Assembly: GCA_020744425.1 (NCBI GenBank)
Contig: JAGMUV010000039.1
Location: 248,001 to 312,000, forward strand
Reading direction: 5' to 3'
Source of the DNA: Dactylonectria macrodidyma
Lineage: Eukaryota > Ascomycota > Sordariomycetes > Hypocreales > Nectriaceae
DNA length: 64,000 nt
Part shown: piece by piece, positions 23,924-36,145 of the stretch
Position numbering within the stretch: position 1 is the first letter of the stretch
How the letters are laid out: each line of letters starts with the position of its first letter
Program-made: the position numbers and the translations under genes
Notes under the pieces: generated by a model
What the model saw: only the letters and a program-made list of their open reading frames with translations
Told to the model about the DNA's origin: nothing
Databases searched by the model: none

Positions 23924-24305
23924 AGCAGCGCTCTTAATAGTCCAGATCGTTTAGACTATTAGTCCAGACTACACTAGCAACGCTGAATCAAAAGCAATTA
24001 ATACCGCATTCTCACTGGTGGAATAAAAATTGTCCAATTGGATGCTCATATTTTTTGCTTTTGAATTGAATTGGTCGCAGCGTTGTCCCGGCTAACGGTG
24101 TAGTCTGGACTACCGTAAAAACTCTGTAAACTCGAACGCTTAGTGGCCCCCACAAAAAGCAGATTTAACCAATCAACTGAGTGAGTCCTGCATATTTTGC
24201 GGTTAACAGTGGATTATGGACATAAAGATAGGAACGCTAAGCGTTCGAGTTTACAGAGTTTTTACGGTAATAGTCAAAACGGTCTGGACTATTAAGAGCG
24301 CTGCT
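23924..24305. mobile_element. Outer MITE with ~50-bp inverted termini, interrupted
   Basis: The left end (AGCAGCGCTCTTAATAGTCC onward) is the near-perfect inverse of the right end. The match continues for about 50 bp, but only after the inner MITE (24113-24267) and one TA are removed. There is no coding capacity. Once the inner copy is removed the element is about 225 bp. Flanking duplication is unclear; CTAG/TAG occurs at both edges. Confidence 0.85.
24113..24267. mobile_element. Inner MITE, 155 bp, TA target duplication
   Basis: Perfect 31-bp terminal inverted repeats (24113-24143, 24237-24267), beginning CCGTAAAAACTCTGTAAACT. TA flanks both sides (24111-24112, 24268-24269), as in Tc1/mariner/Fot-derived MITEs. 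It sits within the right terminal repeat of the outer MITE. Confidence 0.92.
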
Positions 24306-25416
24306 AGGGAGCCGGCTGAACCTTGATATTGGGCCAAAGCCACGCTGCGGGGGCTCCACACGACATGTGGTTGAAACCACGATATCGCACAGCAATGGCC
24401 CATCACCCTAGAGCCTCGATAGACGCAAAAGCCACCAGTAGTGGCATTACCGAAAAGTTGCGGGGAAAGATCGACCACAGATTGTCGCTTGCCGCGGTTC
24501 GCTGGCTGATGCCTCCCTTGCCCCAGTTCCTGAAAACTGAGCAACGGTTGACCATCGGTCGATGATGTGACGACGTAAAATGTAGCCCAGGACGTGAGGG
24601 TAAGGCTATGGGCATCATGGGCAATATGTCGGCTGGAGCGCCAACATATGCCCTGGTTTCTGTGCTGATCCCAACTTCTTGGACCAATGATGCCAGGCAA
24701 TTATGTGTGCTAGTACGAATGTAGGATGAGACATTCTAACCCTCCTGAAGTGACGTTGCCCCCCAACAGGCTTGGTTACTTCATCCCAACCCTTTATTTG
24801 CTGGTCTGCAGGGTCCTCTCCTCCACTCTCGACGTCATCCCCTTCTCCTCTCCAGGCTCTTAAGCCCCTCTTAACTTCGACTTGATATTCCCATCTTTCT
24901 TCAACACCTTTTACACCATCATCGCTCTGTTCAACTACTTAATACACCCTCATCCAGTCTGTAGTTACCCTAAGTCTTCACTTCCGTCTCCACCACAAGT
25001 CACCTAGCTGCTGACCCGGTTGACATAATAAACTCCTCCCTGTCGACTCACCCCTCACCACAAATCTTCGCACCCAGAGTCGCCTGATACTCTTCTGCAA
25101 CAGATCCTACCACCGCCGAAGTCGCGAATCAACGGGTCTGCAAATCGTCGCTCCGCCAAGGGCTGTCCCTATTACAGAATCTCCCTTACGTTCGAGCCTC
25201 TTAATTCAATTGCACTCCGGCCAGGCGGATCTCAGCCTCGACGCTCCTGTGCTCTAATTTGCTGTAGCCTGGGGATCTTTCAAATCCTTTGTCTGGAAAC
25301 GAGAGCGGCTGGGAGAACATCATCGCTCGGACCACACTAGAGCGAAAACATCCTCTCCGACTGCCCGGCCCTAAAGCCGCGCCTCTGCCCTTGGACTACT
25401 TCCTGTATAATACGAC
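24306..25416. other. Pyrimidine-rich 5' region of the C2H2 gene
   Basis: From about 24760 the plus strand is strongly C/T-rich, as in fungal promoters and 5' leaders, and leads up to the zinc-finger gene. No gene is seen at 24306-24760. Confidence 0.4.
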
Positions 25417-25604
25417 ATGTTCTCATTGCCACCGGTATGGGCCAGGCTTATTATGTGACCCTTGAGACCAGCATCACGCCTTGCCTCCTGATCCTCAGCA
25501 TGCTCCTATTGGAAGACTTGACCCTTCACAGATCCATTTAAGAGCTTCGACGCATTCAATCGCTTGCACCCACAGCTCTTGGAGAGGATATCCAAGAATT
25601 AGCA

Positions 25605-27065
<1,461 letters not shown>

Positions 27066-27169
27066 AACCGCTCGATAGCGTGCTACACAGGCATAATTGC
27101 ATAAGTCGGTTCCCAATTGAGCCTATCTCTGTATCAATATCATACCAGGCTGGACCAGACAGATATTAC

Positions 27170-27215
27170 CTCGTTTTTTTTCTTTTTTTTCTTTTTTTTC
27201 TCTCTCTTTTATTGG
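27170..27215. repeat. T/C-rich low-complexity run
   Basis: Long T runs separated by single C, then TCTCTC, in the 3' region of the C2H2 gene. Confidence 0.8.
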
Positions 27216-27414
27216 ATATACGTTATCACTTGGGATATACAGGACCAAATGCTAGCGGATAACCAATACATTGGCAGTGAAACGGCCCTGGTCGGACTAG
27301 GGATGTGGGACCTATTCGGAGTCTGCAGCAGCTAGTGTTGAGCGCCCTCGTCGGGGAAGACCGTCGTTGAGATCGAGGGGGAAGAATACCCAGGCAAGCG
27401 GTATCCTCAGCCCA

Positions 27415-27825
27415 ATGCCATCCCAGGCGACGTCTGATGAGGCCGAAGTCAGGGCGGTTCTCGCCAGGTTTGAGGAATGGCCGCTCGAGAATGCTTCTCT
27501 CAAGCGCATAACCGAGAAGGGCAAAACAACTTTCCAGGTACAGTTCGACTGGACTCCTTGTGCAAAGCATGGGCATGCTAGCAGCACCGTTCAGGGTCGA
27601 GTTGATTCACCCTCGACACAGACAGGCAAGGCCAAGCGAGCTTCAGCCCCAAGAGCCAAATACACCTCACAGGAAAATGACCTTCTCATCGAGTTGAAGG
27701 AGACGACGGGGATGCTTGCGTGGCCCGAGATTCACCGGCGGTTCAGTGAGGCCTATCCAGGGCGGTGTAAGAACACCCTACAGGTGCATCACTCTACAAG
27801 GCTCAGGCGTCGTAAGAGATGCTAG
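27415..27825 (+). CDS. Myb/SANT-like domain protein (possibly partial)
   Basis: From ATG 27415 the frame encodes 136 aa. The central part (RFEEWPLENASLKRITEKGK, TTFQVQFDW) is followed by a helix-turn-helix-like segment: YTSQENDLLIELKETTGML, then AWPEIHRRFSEAYPGRCKNT and LQVHHSTRLRRR. W/L spacing and the basic third helix match SANT/Myb-like domains found in many Fusarium proteins; this is from memory of the family. An earlier non-ATG extension is open to 27367. It may be a remnant of a longer gene. Confidence 0.5.
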   Translation: MPSQATSDEAEVRAVLARFEEWPLENASLKRITEKGKTTFQVQFDWTPCAKHGHASSTVQGRVDSPSTQTGKAKRASAPRAKYTSQENDLLIELKETTGMLAWPEIHRRFSEAYPGRCKNTLQVHHSTRLRRRKRC

Positions 27826-28328
27826 TTTGTTGGCGGGGGATGTCGAATCTGTCGAGAGCCCGTTTAAACTGGAGCCTTACGTCTCGATGGAGTCCATGGC
27901 CGCGGAGGATGGCCTTTGGGCTGAAGGAAGATCGGGGACGAGTTTACGCAGTTGTTGCCGGACGGATGGTGGGAGTCCTTCAGGTGCGCTTTCACGTTCA
28001 GTAATGTACCAAGTAGGAGCAATCAAGCCAGGCTGGAAAGCAGTTCTTTTATATATGATATCGTCCCTTGCCAGCCAAAAGAGGCCTTGATGCTTGTATT
28101 TCCAATTGCAGAGAGCAGTGGAAGGCATTTTGAGCACTGTATTAGTACTTCGGGCCAATCAGACAGGATAGACTGTATAATTTGGATCCAAGGAGATGGC
28201 AAGGAGTTAATAAGTTTCAAAACAATCCATTATTTGACACTGTTTGTTACATACTCCTTACGTAGGTAGGGCCCAATAATGACTAAAGCATAGAAAAAGG
28301 AAGAAAAAAACCAGAAGCCACGATCAAT
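27826..28328. other. No recognisable gene
   Basis: Only short frames without motifs. Confidence 0.45.
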
Positions 28329-29195
28329 TTAAGCAAGTACAGAACAAATAGCAACAGTATCCTTCTCTATCCTCTTAATCCCCAGACGGACTCGTTTGAT
28401 CCTGTCCATTCTTTCAAGGGACCGCGTTTCTAGACGAAGCACTGTCTCTTTATACAGTGTAGATGTTGTCCATTCAAAGGAGCAGCCCAGGGCGCGCTGC
28501 ATACCTCCTTCACTACCACAAACAAGCAGAACTTCCGGAGGTCGATTAGCTTCGAAAAGTGTCGCCGTCATAGAATAAGTATCGACAATAGTAAACACCT
28601 AGAGTTATTCACTGGTTATTACCCGGGTGAGGTGAGAGGGAGTGTGAGAGAAACTTACACGGCTTTCGCCAGGCTTGGCATGGGCTGCTGACTCCACAAG
28701 ATGCTTCGTTTTGGGATTTTCTGCAGCAATCTTGAGTACTGTACTGTCGATTCTAGGAAGTAAAATATGTTGCTGGATGGCATTGAGGATTCTTTCATCA
28801 TCGGCGGGGGTAACCCCGCATTTCCCCATTATAACCCCTCACATAGGCGATATATTACTTTAAACCGGCTCCATCAGAACTGCTGTTATACCTTTGTCCG
28901 GCTGGAAAGCCCATGGTCTCCCTCAACCTGGATATTTCATCTTCCAAGGCCTTGTTTCTACGAATGAGTTCTTGGATGGTCTTGAGCTCTTCCAACTCCC
29001 GTTCGAGTGTTTCGATTTTCTCTTTCGTCCTTGCTCGATTTGGGGTGCCTTGTGATGGTGTCAAGGTTGACACGCTTCTTGTGCCTTGAAGGTGTCTCAG
29101 TTAATACGAAGGCAACACCTCAGTCGAGCAGTCGCATCGTCCTTACCCTTGCGCTTTGTAGCCTTGGCTGGTTCTGCAGAGGATGATCTTGCCAT
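28329..29195 (-). pseudogene. bZIP-family regulator relic lacking the basic region
   Basis: Reading from 29195: MARSSSAEPAKATKRKG, then RSVNLDTITR/STLTPSQ in two frames, a leucine-zipper segment (RARTKEKIETLERELEELKT, then LIRRNKALEDEISRLRETM), a conserved C-terminal region (ERILNAIQQHILLPRIDSTV, KIAAENPKTKHLVESAAHAK), and after a 60-nt intron (28599-28658, GTAAGT...CTAG) VFTIVDTYSMTATLFEANRP to the stop at 28329. In the Fusarium bZIP family I recall, STLTPSQ is followed by a basic stretch (RKRA..DREAQRAIR); here the sequence jumps from TPSQ through GTPN to RARTKE. The DNA-binding part is therefore missing, and the pieces lie in different frames. Confidence 0.6.
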
Positions 29196-29746
29196 TCTCT
29201 TGGAGGTGTCTTGTGTGAGTGTGATTGACAGATCGCTGGGACTGCAGTTGATTACGGTATCGGCCGTAGTATGATGGGGGATGATGGACTGCTAGTACAG
29301 GGATCAGTTGCAGATAATCGACTGGAAACGGGAGATTTAACATATATCGGTCTCGGCCAGCACAACGTTTTTCCTCTTACTCGATGTGGCCCTCGAGCTT
29401 GTACAGGCGCTCCACCCAATGCGTTAGGCCAGTTTGCGAGAAGTGTCCTCAGCGGAGATAGATTCCAATGTCTGACACGGAGAGCTTCACGCAATGCCAT
29501 CGAACTCAAAAGAATCATCACCAGGTGTTATGCTCGCCTTTCGATGACCCAAAAGGCACTTCCACCGCTCGGAAACTACATCCCCAAGGCTCACATGCCT
29601 CGCAAGTGCGACTCTGCCGAGGCTGCGTAGCTTTGGCCTTGCAGGCCCGGTTGCTAGTGGACATTAACACGCATTGTCCCTCCAAGTTACTGCGAATCTC
29701 AGCGTGGGAAAGGGAGCAAACAGCGCCTGACAGCTGTACGGAATAT
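29196..29746. other. No recognisable gene
   Basis: Short overlapping frames only; ends at the inverted-repeat boundary. Confidence 0.4.
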
Positions 29747-31664
29747 TTATTCAGCCCGAAGGGCGTTTTACTCAGTCAGAAAGAATCGAGCATAAAACCT
29801 CTTCTGATTGGCTAATTGGCCTGGCCTGTACTCAACTCGTGCTGGAATTGGTCGGCTGATGCTGATGCTAATAACGCCACCAAATGAAGGCCTCGCCACA
29901 AACCCCTGAGCGTTGAGTATGTAACTAGCTAGCCAGCTCTCTGAGAGCTTTCAGTTCTTCTTTTCTTTAAATGCAATTAATTTGTTGGGTTGTAAGCACG
30001 CTTCTGGCTGAATAAGCTCTGTGCCCCTTTACACCACCTACATGGCGGCTGCTTCCTTTTTCCGTCAAATCTATCAAACCCATCAGGTTACTAACGGTAT
30101 CTAGGTTCACGTATCACCTCCGCAGCCGACCTACCTCTCTAGATTCTCCGGTTACCTTGCCTCCAGGCAAGCAGTGCGGTTTCCTCCTTCCCTGTTCATT
30201 CAGACCTATTCTAACCACCTTACAGACAACGTCCCTATCGAGATCTATCACGGTATTTGACCTCTGGGCTGTCAGACAATTCCCTTGCACAGGTTTGAAG
30301 CGGTTTTGTAAGCCGCTAGCACCACCTACGGGTGTGTGTTGCCGCAGCCACGTATGCCCTCGCAAAGCCTCCCTGCCTGAGCGATATCTAGCAGTCTAGG
30401 TGGGTAAGAGGTGAATATATATACGGTCAGATGGAGGACGATATACCCCAGGCAGTCCGCAACTGCCGTACCTGCAAGCAAGACCTGCCCGAAGTCGAAT
30501 TTCGAAGCGTCAAGGACCCTACGAAGTTTACAGGAGAGTGTGCTAGCTGTAGGGCACGCCAAAAGGAACGGGTAACCGAATCTCGAGCCGCCGTTGCCGC
30601 CATGCGGAATATCGCCTTGAGGCTATCGCCACGCAGAGCTACGAAAAGGACCGATTCGCTAGCTAACCTGACGCCTCCAAGGCGGACTGCGCCAACGCCT
30701 ACGTCTGTAAACGGCTTACAACCTCCTGCCAGGCCTGCTTTATTCCGTGGCCTGGCGCCCGCACCCCTGGGACTGCATAGACCTCTGCTGGGGCCGTTTA
30801 CCCCAGGCGCTATAGAGGGACCTTCCCCTGTCACTCCTACCCCTAGCCTGCCAACAGTAGTTCTGGGCACGCCGATTCCTCAAACGCCAATTCCTCAAGG
30901 CACTTTTCCAACGGCTCCTGTTGTGCTAGGCACGCCTATACCACAGGAATCATTCCCTGCCACACCTTCATTACTGCTACAGGGTCATTGCCGCGGCCGT
31001 TATACACGTCAAGGCACCTTTAACCCACTGCCACGGCCAGAGCCTCAAGAGCGACAGTTTGACCAGATTGTTGATCCACCTTTTACAGGAGACCTTAACT
31101 TGCCTGCTCTTAGTGAGGAGGATCAGGCGCTTGTGCGGGAGTTCTATACCGCCCTGGCTGACGTCAAGATGCATAGTTGCATTCGCTGCCAGGAGCGTTG
31201 GTTCGATATGAAGCGAAATAGCACGAAAATCTGCAGCCGCTGCATTAGTCGAGACAGGAAAAGAGCGCCTAACGAGCCCTACTTCTTTAGCGCTGCGAAT
31301 AACCTTGACTTCGGGGAAGTCCCCATCAATCTACCTGATCTAACGATGGTTGAGGAGATGCTGATTGCTAAGATTCACGTACACGTGAAGGTCCTACAGG
31401 TACGTGGCGCTCAGTATAAATACCGCGGCCATGTTGATTGGGCCTGTCAGGAAGCGGTAGAGGGACCCTATGACTATGAGTCAACTCCCTTACTACAGGT
31501 TTGAAGTGGTTTTAACAGCTGGCTACCGCCGCAGTCGAAAGGGGAATCTAGGGGGTTCCCCTAGGAGAGGTTAATAGCAGGTATACGGTATTTACTCTTC
31601 GGGCTGGATATTCAGCCGTTAAGTCCCTTGCCTTGGCAACTTGACGGGTGTTCGAAGTATTTTA
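29747..31664 (+). repeat. 1,918-bp inverted repeat, left copy
   Basis: Runs from TTATTCAGCCCGAAGG to GAAGTATTTTA. The reverse complement of 43714-45631 has the same length and the same reading frames, including an identical 357-aa product and matching shadow frames. Sequence diverges abruptly beyond both ends. The left half (29747-30430) is non-coding. A related ~30-bp direct repeat (CAGGTTTGAAG(C/T)GGTTTT core) occurs before and at the end of the ORF (30279-30307, 31483-31512). Confidence 0.93.
30431..31504 (+). CDS. Helitron-like N-terminal protein (DUF6570-like), left copy
   Basis: A 357-aa frame. The N-terminus has a CxxC...CxxC finger (CRTCKQDLPEVEF, GECASCRARQKER); then a long P/T-rich linker with GTPIPQ repeats; then EFYTALADVKMHSCIRCQER, WFDMKRNSTKICSRCISRD and the FFSAANNLDFGEVPINLPDL, IHVHVKVLQVRGAQYKYRGH block. 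That last block matches the region before the helicase in fungal Helitron proteins. The Rep and helicase domains are absent: the frame stops just after PLLQV. I read it as a truncated Helitron protein carried by a 1.9-kb duplicated block. Whether it is expressed is unknown. Confidence 0.7.
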   Translation: MEDDIPQAVRNCRTCKQDLPEVEFRSVKDPTKFTGECASCRARQKERVTESRAAVAAMRNIALRLSPRRATKRTDSLANLTPPRRTAPTPTSVNGLQPPARPALFRGLAPAPLGLHRPLLGPFTPGAIEGPSPVTPTPSLPTVVLGTPIPQTPIPQGTFPTAPVVLGTPIPQESFPATPSLLLQGHCRGRYTRQGTFNPLPRPEPQERQFDQIVDPPFTGDLNLPALSEEDQALVREFYTALADVKMHSCIRCQERWFDMKRNSTKICSRCISRDRKRAPNEPYFFSAANNLDFGEVPINLPDLTMVEEMLIAKIHVHVKVLQVRGAQYKYRGHVDWACQEAVEGPYDYESTPLLQV

Positions 31665-31774
31665 TTGTCACAATATCAAAATCTTCATATCATATTGTCA
31701 CAATATGAGAAAGTCTATATCATATGGGTTATATTGCAATATACTACTTTATTGCCATATTATTAGCAACACTG
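31665..31774. mobile_element. hAT terminal fragment
   Basis: AT-rich sequence with repeated CAATAT/ATATTG motifs ends in TATTATTAGCAACACTG. The last 18 bp match the right end of hAT-1 at 62416-62433, and CAGTGTTGC is a typical hAT terminus. It abuts the left 1,918-bp repeat directly. Confidence 0.65.
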
Positions 31775-33520
31775 CTGATTTGTGTATGCGGTTGAGAGGG
31801 GGCTGAATAACAACATCTAAGGGCTGCAGCGCTGCTCACAATTCAATTCAATCAACGTAAAGGCAAAAAACGCTGTATTTTAATTGGAGGACTTGAATTG
31901 ATTCGCCTATGGAGCCTTTAAATGACCCGCAAAGTATTCCTCTCCTAATCTCGTGTGCATTCGTGCAACCAGTCAGCTTAGCTCGGTTTTTCGGGTTTCC
32001 ACCGAGCCGACTGCTGGGTGTCTGGAACGGATCTCCATAGCAGTGAGTCATCTTGTCGGATAAACGCATACTTATGCAATGGGGGTAAACGACTACCATT
32101 TAGGGAAAGTCACGACCCACAAAAGTGGATTTTGAGAACTTACACAATACACACACGCCCAATTTTGCACAATTTATCCCCATACAACGCGACACATCTT
32201 GTTCGTTGCAAGGGTGGAAATTTGCGAAGCTAACAATTCACGCTAGGCAGACCTCGGACTAGCCAGAATGCTGCCACCAATCGATCATCAATAACCCAAA
32301 AGCCTTGTTAGTTTGCCCCACAGGGCTGGTGTGAGGATCAAGTCATATGCGAACCAACCTGACAGCTGCTTCACTACATAGTACTGACGGCCGACGGAGC
32401 ACACTACTCAGGCATGCTTCTCCATTAATAAGTTCCCTGACTCATGATACAGGACTGAAGCTCTGGTTGGGGTGGCGGAGTCCGGAGCTAGTGGAGATGG
32501 CTCCACCTCGTCGACAACACGGACGGCCCTGATAGGTCCTGACCCCCTTCAGAAACCGGGGCAATACGCCAACCCTGAGCTATTAAATCACATCATGTAG
32601 GGAACACTCCGCTCGTCGGTTCAAGTCTGCAATGTTCAATGACAATTGGGTCGAGACAAAAAGGTTGGTTCCGCGGTCAGGAGCATTCCGCCACTCACGA
32701 GAGTTTCCGCGGTCACCTTGCTATGTTTCGAAGCATCAAAGCGAATGGATATTTAGATACATTCTGGTGTCTGCCGCCGAACCAATCACATGCCTCCGAC
32801 TGAGTACGAGCTTAATCGTTTCAACGCCTGAAAAATGTGCTTCGGTGATTCTAAGGTTCGTCCCTATAGAGACATCACCAGTCCATCAGCTGCAGTACCC
32901 AATTTGCCGTCTGTGCCTCAGGGATCTGTTGACATGGGCAGTGAAGGTACTTGTGGAGGGAGGCCTTCATTTCGACCTACCACCTCGTCTGGCGGTCCAG
33001 ACGAGGGAGGTGCGTTGACTAAGGAAAGGGGCGCTTAACTAGGGGGAAAATAAAGGTACCTCTGTTTATATAAGCTTCCCACGTAATCTCAGGTGCCTCT
33101 CTTACCCTACGCCAACGCCGGAGGTTCTTGTCATAGACTCGTAAGAGGTGTCACAATCGAGCACTCATTGGCAGGCGCCTCTGCCACTGCGGCCGCTGAT
33201 TGTTCGAACCAAGCGGTGCCTCCTGAAAACTGGTCAACGCGCGCAGGGTCCCTCAAGTTCGCGGAGGTACAATTGTCAGCTGCATGCTTGATACGTCTGC
33301 TCCCTTCAAAACGACGAACTTTACTCTTTCTCCAACCGGTTGTCCCTCCAACGACTTGCTAATACATCGACGATACTGCCCATATCTCCCCTTCTATCCT
33401 AAGCTGGCCTGAAAGGGGTTCGATCTTTAACCCTCACTAGAGTCATCACACGCGACGATTATCAGCAGCCCTGTGCACCCTGCGGCGATACCGCGACGCG
33501 AGCGACAGCTCCTACGTAGC
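31775..33520. other. No recognisable gene
   Basis: No frame with a recognisable motif. The last ~100 bp form the 5' region of the membrane-protein gene. Confidence 0.45.
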
Positions 33521-34342
33521 ATGGAGTTGACGTCTGCGCTCATCAAAAGGATAAAGATCGACCATGGCATGATCAACAGCTCGTCTGTAGACCGAGGCAA
33601 CATGTTTGCCGTCGTGGCCTTCCTCTCTATTGCCTTCTACAACGCCATCGAGCTTGCGGTCATCATCTACGCCACCTTCAAGAAACGCCGTGGCCTCTAC
33701 TTCTGGAGTTTCATTATCGCAACATGCGGGATACCACCCACCTGCATCGTTTGGCTCCTAAAAGGCTTAGGCGTTAATCCCTCCGTGGCATATATCTATG
33801 CCACTATCATCGTTATCGGATGGGTCTGCATGGTGACCGGGCAGTCTGTCGTGCTATACTCCCGGCTACATCTCGTCGACCATAACCCCAGCCACCTCCG
33901 GCTCGTTCTCGCTATGATCCTGACCAATATCGTCATCTGTCACGTCCTCGGTCTTATTTTTATATACGGCATACATTCACCTCATGCCAAACGCTTTGCA
34001 TTAGTCTATTCTGTGCAGGCAAAAATCACCGTTAGCCTCTTTTTCGTGCAGGAGTTAGTAATCTCGGGATTATATATCTACGCGACTATTCACCTCTTCC
34101 GCGATTCGACATGGCACACTCAGTCGGCTCGCAAGAGGATGCTGCGGCATCTTATTATCATGAATATCATCATCATCCTCGTCGATATCCCGATCCTGGG
34201 GCTAGAGTATGCGGGACGCTACCAGCTTCAGACGGCCTATAAGGCGATGGCCTACTCGATCAAGCTTAAGATCGAGTTCAGAATCCTCAACGGCCTTGTT
34301 GATCTGACAAGAACCGATATCGAGACGAGATCTATCGATTGA
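33521..34342 (+). CDS. Seven-helix integral membrane protein (DUF7703-like)
   Basis: A 273-aa intronless frame starts MELTSALIKRIK at ATG 33521. About seven hydrophobic helices can be seen, including FAVVAFLSIAFYNAIELAVI, YFWSFIIATCGIPPTCIVWL, ATIIVIGWVCMVTGQSVVL, LAMILTNIVICHVLGLIFIY, ISGLYIYATIHLF and HLIIMNIIIILVDIPILGLE. The FYNAIEL...IYATFKKRRGLYFWS block and a late DIPILGLEY block are conserved in a fungal family of unknown function, as I remember it. Function unknown. It lies between the 1,918-bp inverted repeats and looks intact. Confidence 0.75.
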   Translation: MELTSALIKRIKIDHGMINSSSVDRGNMFAVVAFLSIAFYNAIELAVIIYATFKKRRGLYFWSFIIATCGIPPTCIVWLLKGLGVNPSVAYIYATIIVIGWVCMVTGQSVVLYSRLHLVDHNPSHLRLVLAMILTNIVICHVLGLIFIYGIHSPHAKRFALVYSVQAKITVSLFFVQELVISGLYIYATIHLFRDSTWHTQSARKRMLRHLIIMNIIIILVDIPILGLEYAGRYQLQTAYKAMAYSIKLKIEFRILNGLVDLTRTDIETRSID

Positions 34343-34551
34343 CGCAATAATTATATCGATAGTTGCAGCTGCCCGTCCAGAAGTGGTAAGCCGGCACGAC
34401 CTATGATCTTTGATAACTAGAGGATACAGATGAGGAATTCATACGAAACGCAGGACGCAGGGTACTTATCTGACGCAGCGCTGCCCTTAAATCAAATCAA
34501 ATCAAACAAATTGCCAAACATATCCAACAAATACAAGATCCCGGATTTGAA

Positions 34552-35231
34552 ATGCCATTTGATATCATTGATACACAAAATAGCAAGGTGGTCCAGCAGG
34601 CTGACAAGTTTATCATCGTAGCCTACCCGGAACCTGCTATGGTGTCTTTTTGTGCCCGATTAGTCGACATAACCACCCACAACCTCCTTGTGCAGACACA
34701 AACCGAGTGGGCAGACGACCTAGGGGCCGCTGCTGTAGAGATCAACAAGACGTGGCCCACTTACGTAGTCCAGACTATCCCCGTAGACTAACAGACCTCT
34801 ACGGTAACGAGGTGGACAGCGACACTGCCGTCAATGAAGAAGTTGAGGCCCAGACGGGATTGAAGCCCGCCGACGTACGCCCCTCGCAACGCAATTCGGA
34901 TAATCTCCTACCGGTAACCAAGACCTTACTCGTATCCTTCCTGGAGCTGAACAAGAAATATTGGCGCCTGTTCGACAGCGGACCGGCCAGACTCATTAAC
35001 AAATCTAACCACCCTAAGTAGTGTGATATATGCTGGGACTACCATCCCACACGTGTCTGCCACAGACGAGCCCTGTGCAAGAACTGCGGTAAACCAAACC
35101 ACGACTTCCAAGTCTGCAACGCCCCACCACCATGCGCCAACTGTTCCGGAACTCTCGCCGCCAACTTCACTAAGTGCCCAGCTCGTCTGAAGAAAGTCCA
35201 CGGCGTGTTTCGCCGTCTATCCAAGGAATAA
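34552..35231 (+). pseudogene. LINE ORF1 (gag-like) relic
   Basis: Fragments in two frames read as an ORF1 protein: MPFDIIDTQNSKVVQQADKF... (34552), then LTDLYGNEVDSDTAVNEEVE..., then a stop at 35019-35021 and zinc clusters CDICWDYHPTRVCHRRALC, CKNCGKPNHDFQVC and CANCSGTLAANFTKC. Stops and a frameshift break it. The zinc cluster arrangement is like ORF1 of fungal LINEs but differs from the copy at 11367. No RT follows within the next kilobase. Confidence 0.65.
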
Positions 35232-36145
35232 AGGGAGCACGTCCGAACAGTAGGCGCTGAGACATACCGCCAACGCAACTCAGAACCGCAACAAGATACC
35301 ACCATGTCGCAAGGGCGATCATGTCCGCGCCCTCATGCATAATGGTCTCTACAACCCCTGAAGTAGAGGAAGAACCTGAGCACCCAAGACCTGGCTCCCC
35401 ACGGAAGCGTCGCATCGTCCTCATTACACGCCATAATGAGCGCGAGTAGCCCCTTAGCTGTGGGAAGGTGCTCCTGCAGGTCAAAGTACAAGCCCCACTT
35501 TATTTTGCCCAATTGAAAAATGTCCTCTAACATACTACTGTACAAAGGCCATTCCGTTTTGCGTCGCAAAACAACGAAACGGCCCGTGCATGCTTTCTTG
35601 TCCGCCACATTTCGCTCGTTTTGCGACAGAAAACAACAATTTCGTCCGTGCACGATACGAGGGTTCGTCTGAATAGGGCTAGGGTTGTAATTTCTTCTGA
35701 CGGCGTAACTTATTCACCTGCCTTCTTTAATATTCCTCAAAAAAGTAGAAACGAGTTAGTATTTAGTTATCATTATGGGATGTAGAGCAGCTATTCGATA
35801 TTTTCCGAGAAGAAAGAGTCAATCCTACAGCTGATACCGACAGCTCGGGCTATGATTTAGTGGTAGTGATGGTAGTAATGCCTAATGGCTCTATAGTATG
35901 ATCCTCAAGTTGGAGTGGTGAGGATTCTCAGGGATCCTTGCTTTTCGTAACTTCGTAATATAACCTAGTTTCCCGAGGCTTGCATTAGGGGACAATAGTC
36001 CTAGTCAGGGGCATCAACGCACTCACATAGCACAGTAGATGATTAAAATAAGAAGTAGGTTTCCCCTGGTTTAAACAAAAACATCTACTTTGATCCATCC
36101 TATACTAATATCTTCACTTAAGTGCTTTATTAATTCACCTACAAG
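35232..36145. other. No recognisable gene
   Basis: No convincing frame. A GTTTCGTCCGTGC-like motif recurs in diverged form at 35565-35650. Confidence 0.4.

Noticed and set aside
32600..32640. Possible tRNA (GGTTCAAGTC box)
   Set aside because: No matching A box, acceptor or anticodon arms could be laid out.
35680..35700. Telomere-like TAGGGCTAGGG
   Set aside because: Only two imperfect units; no array.
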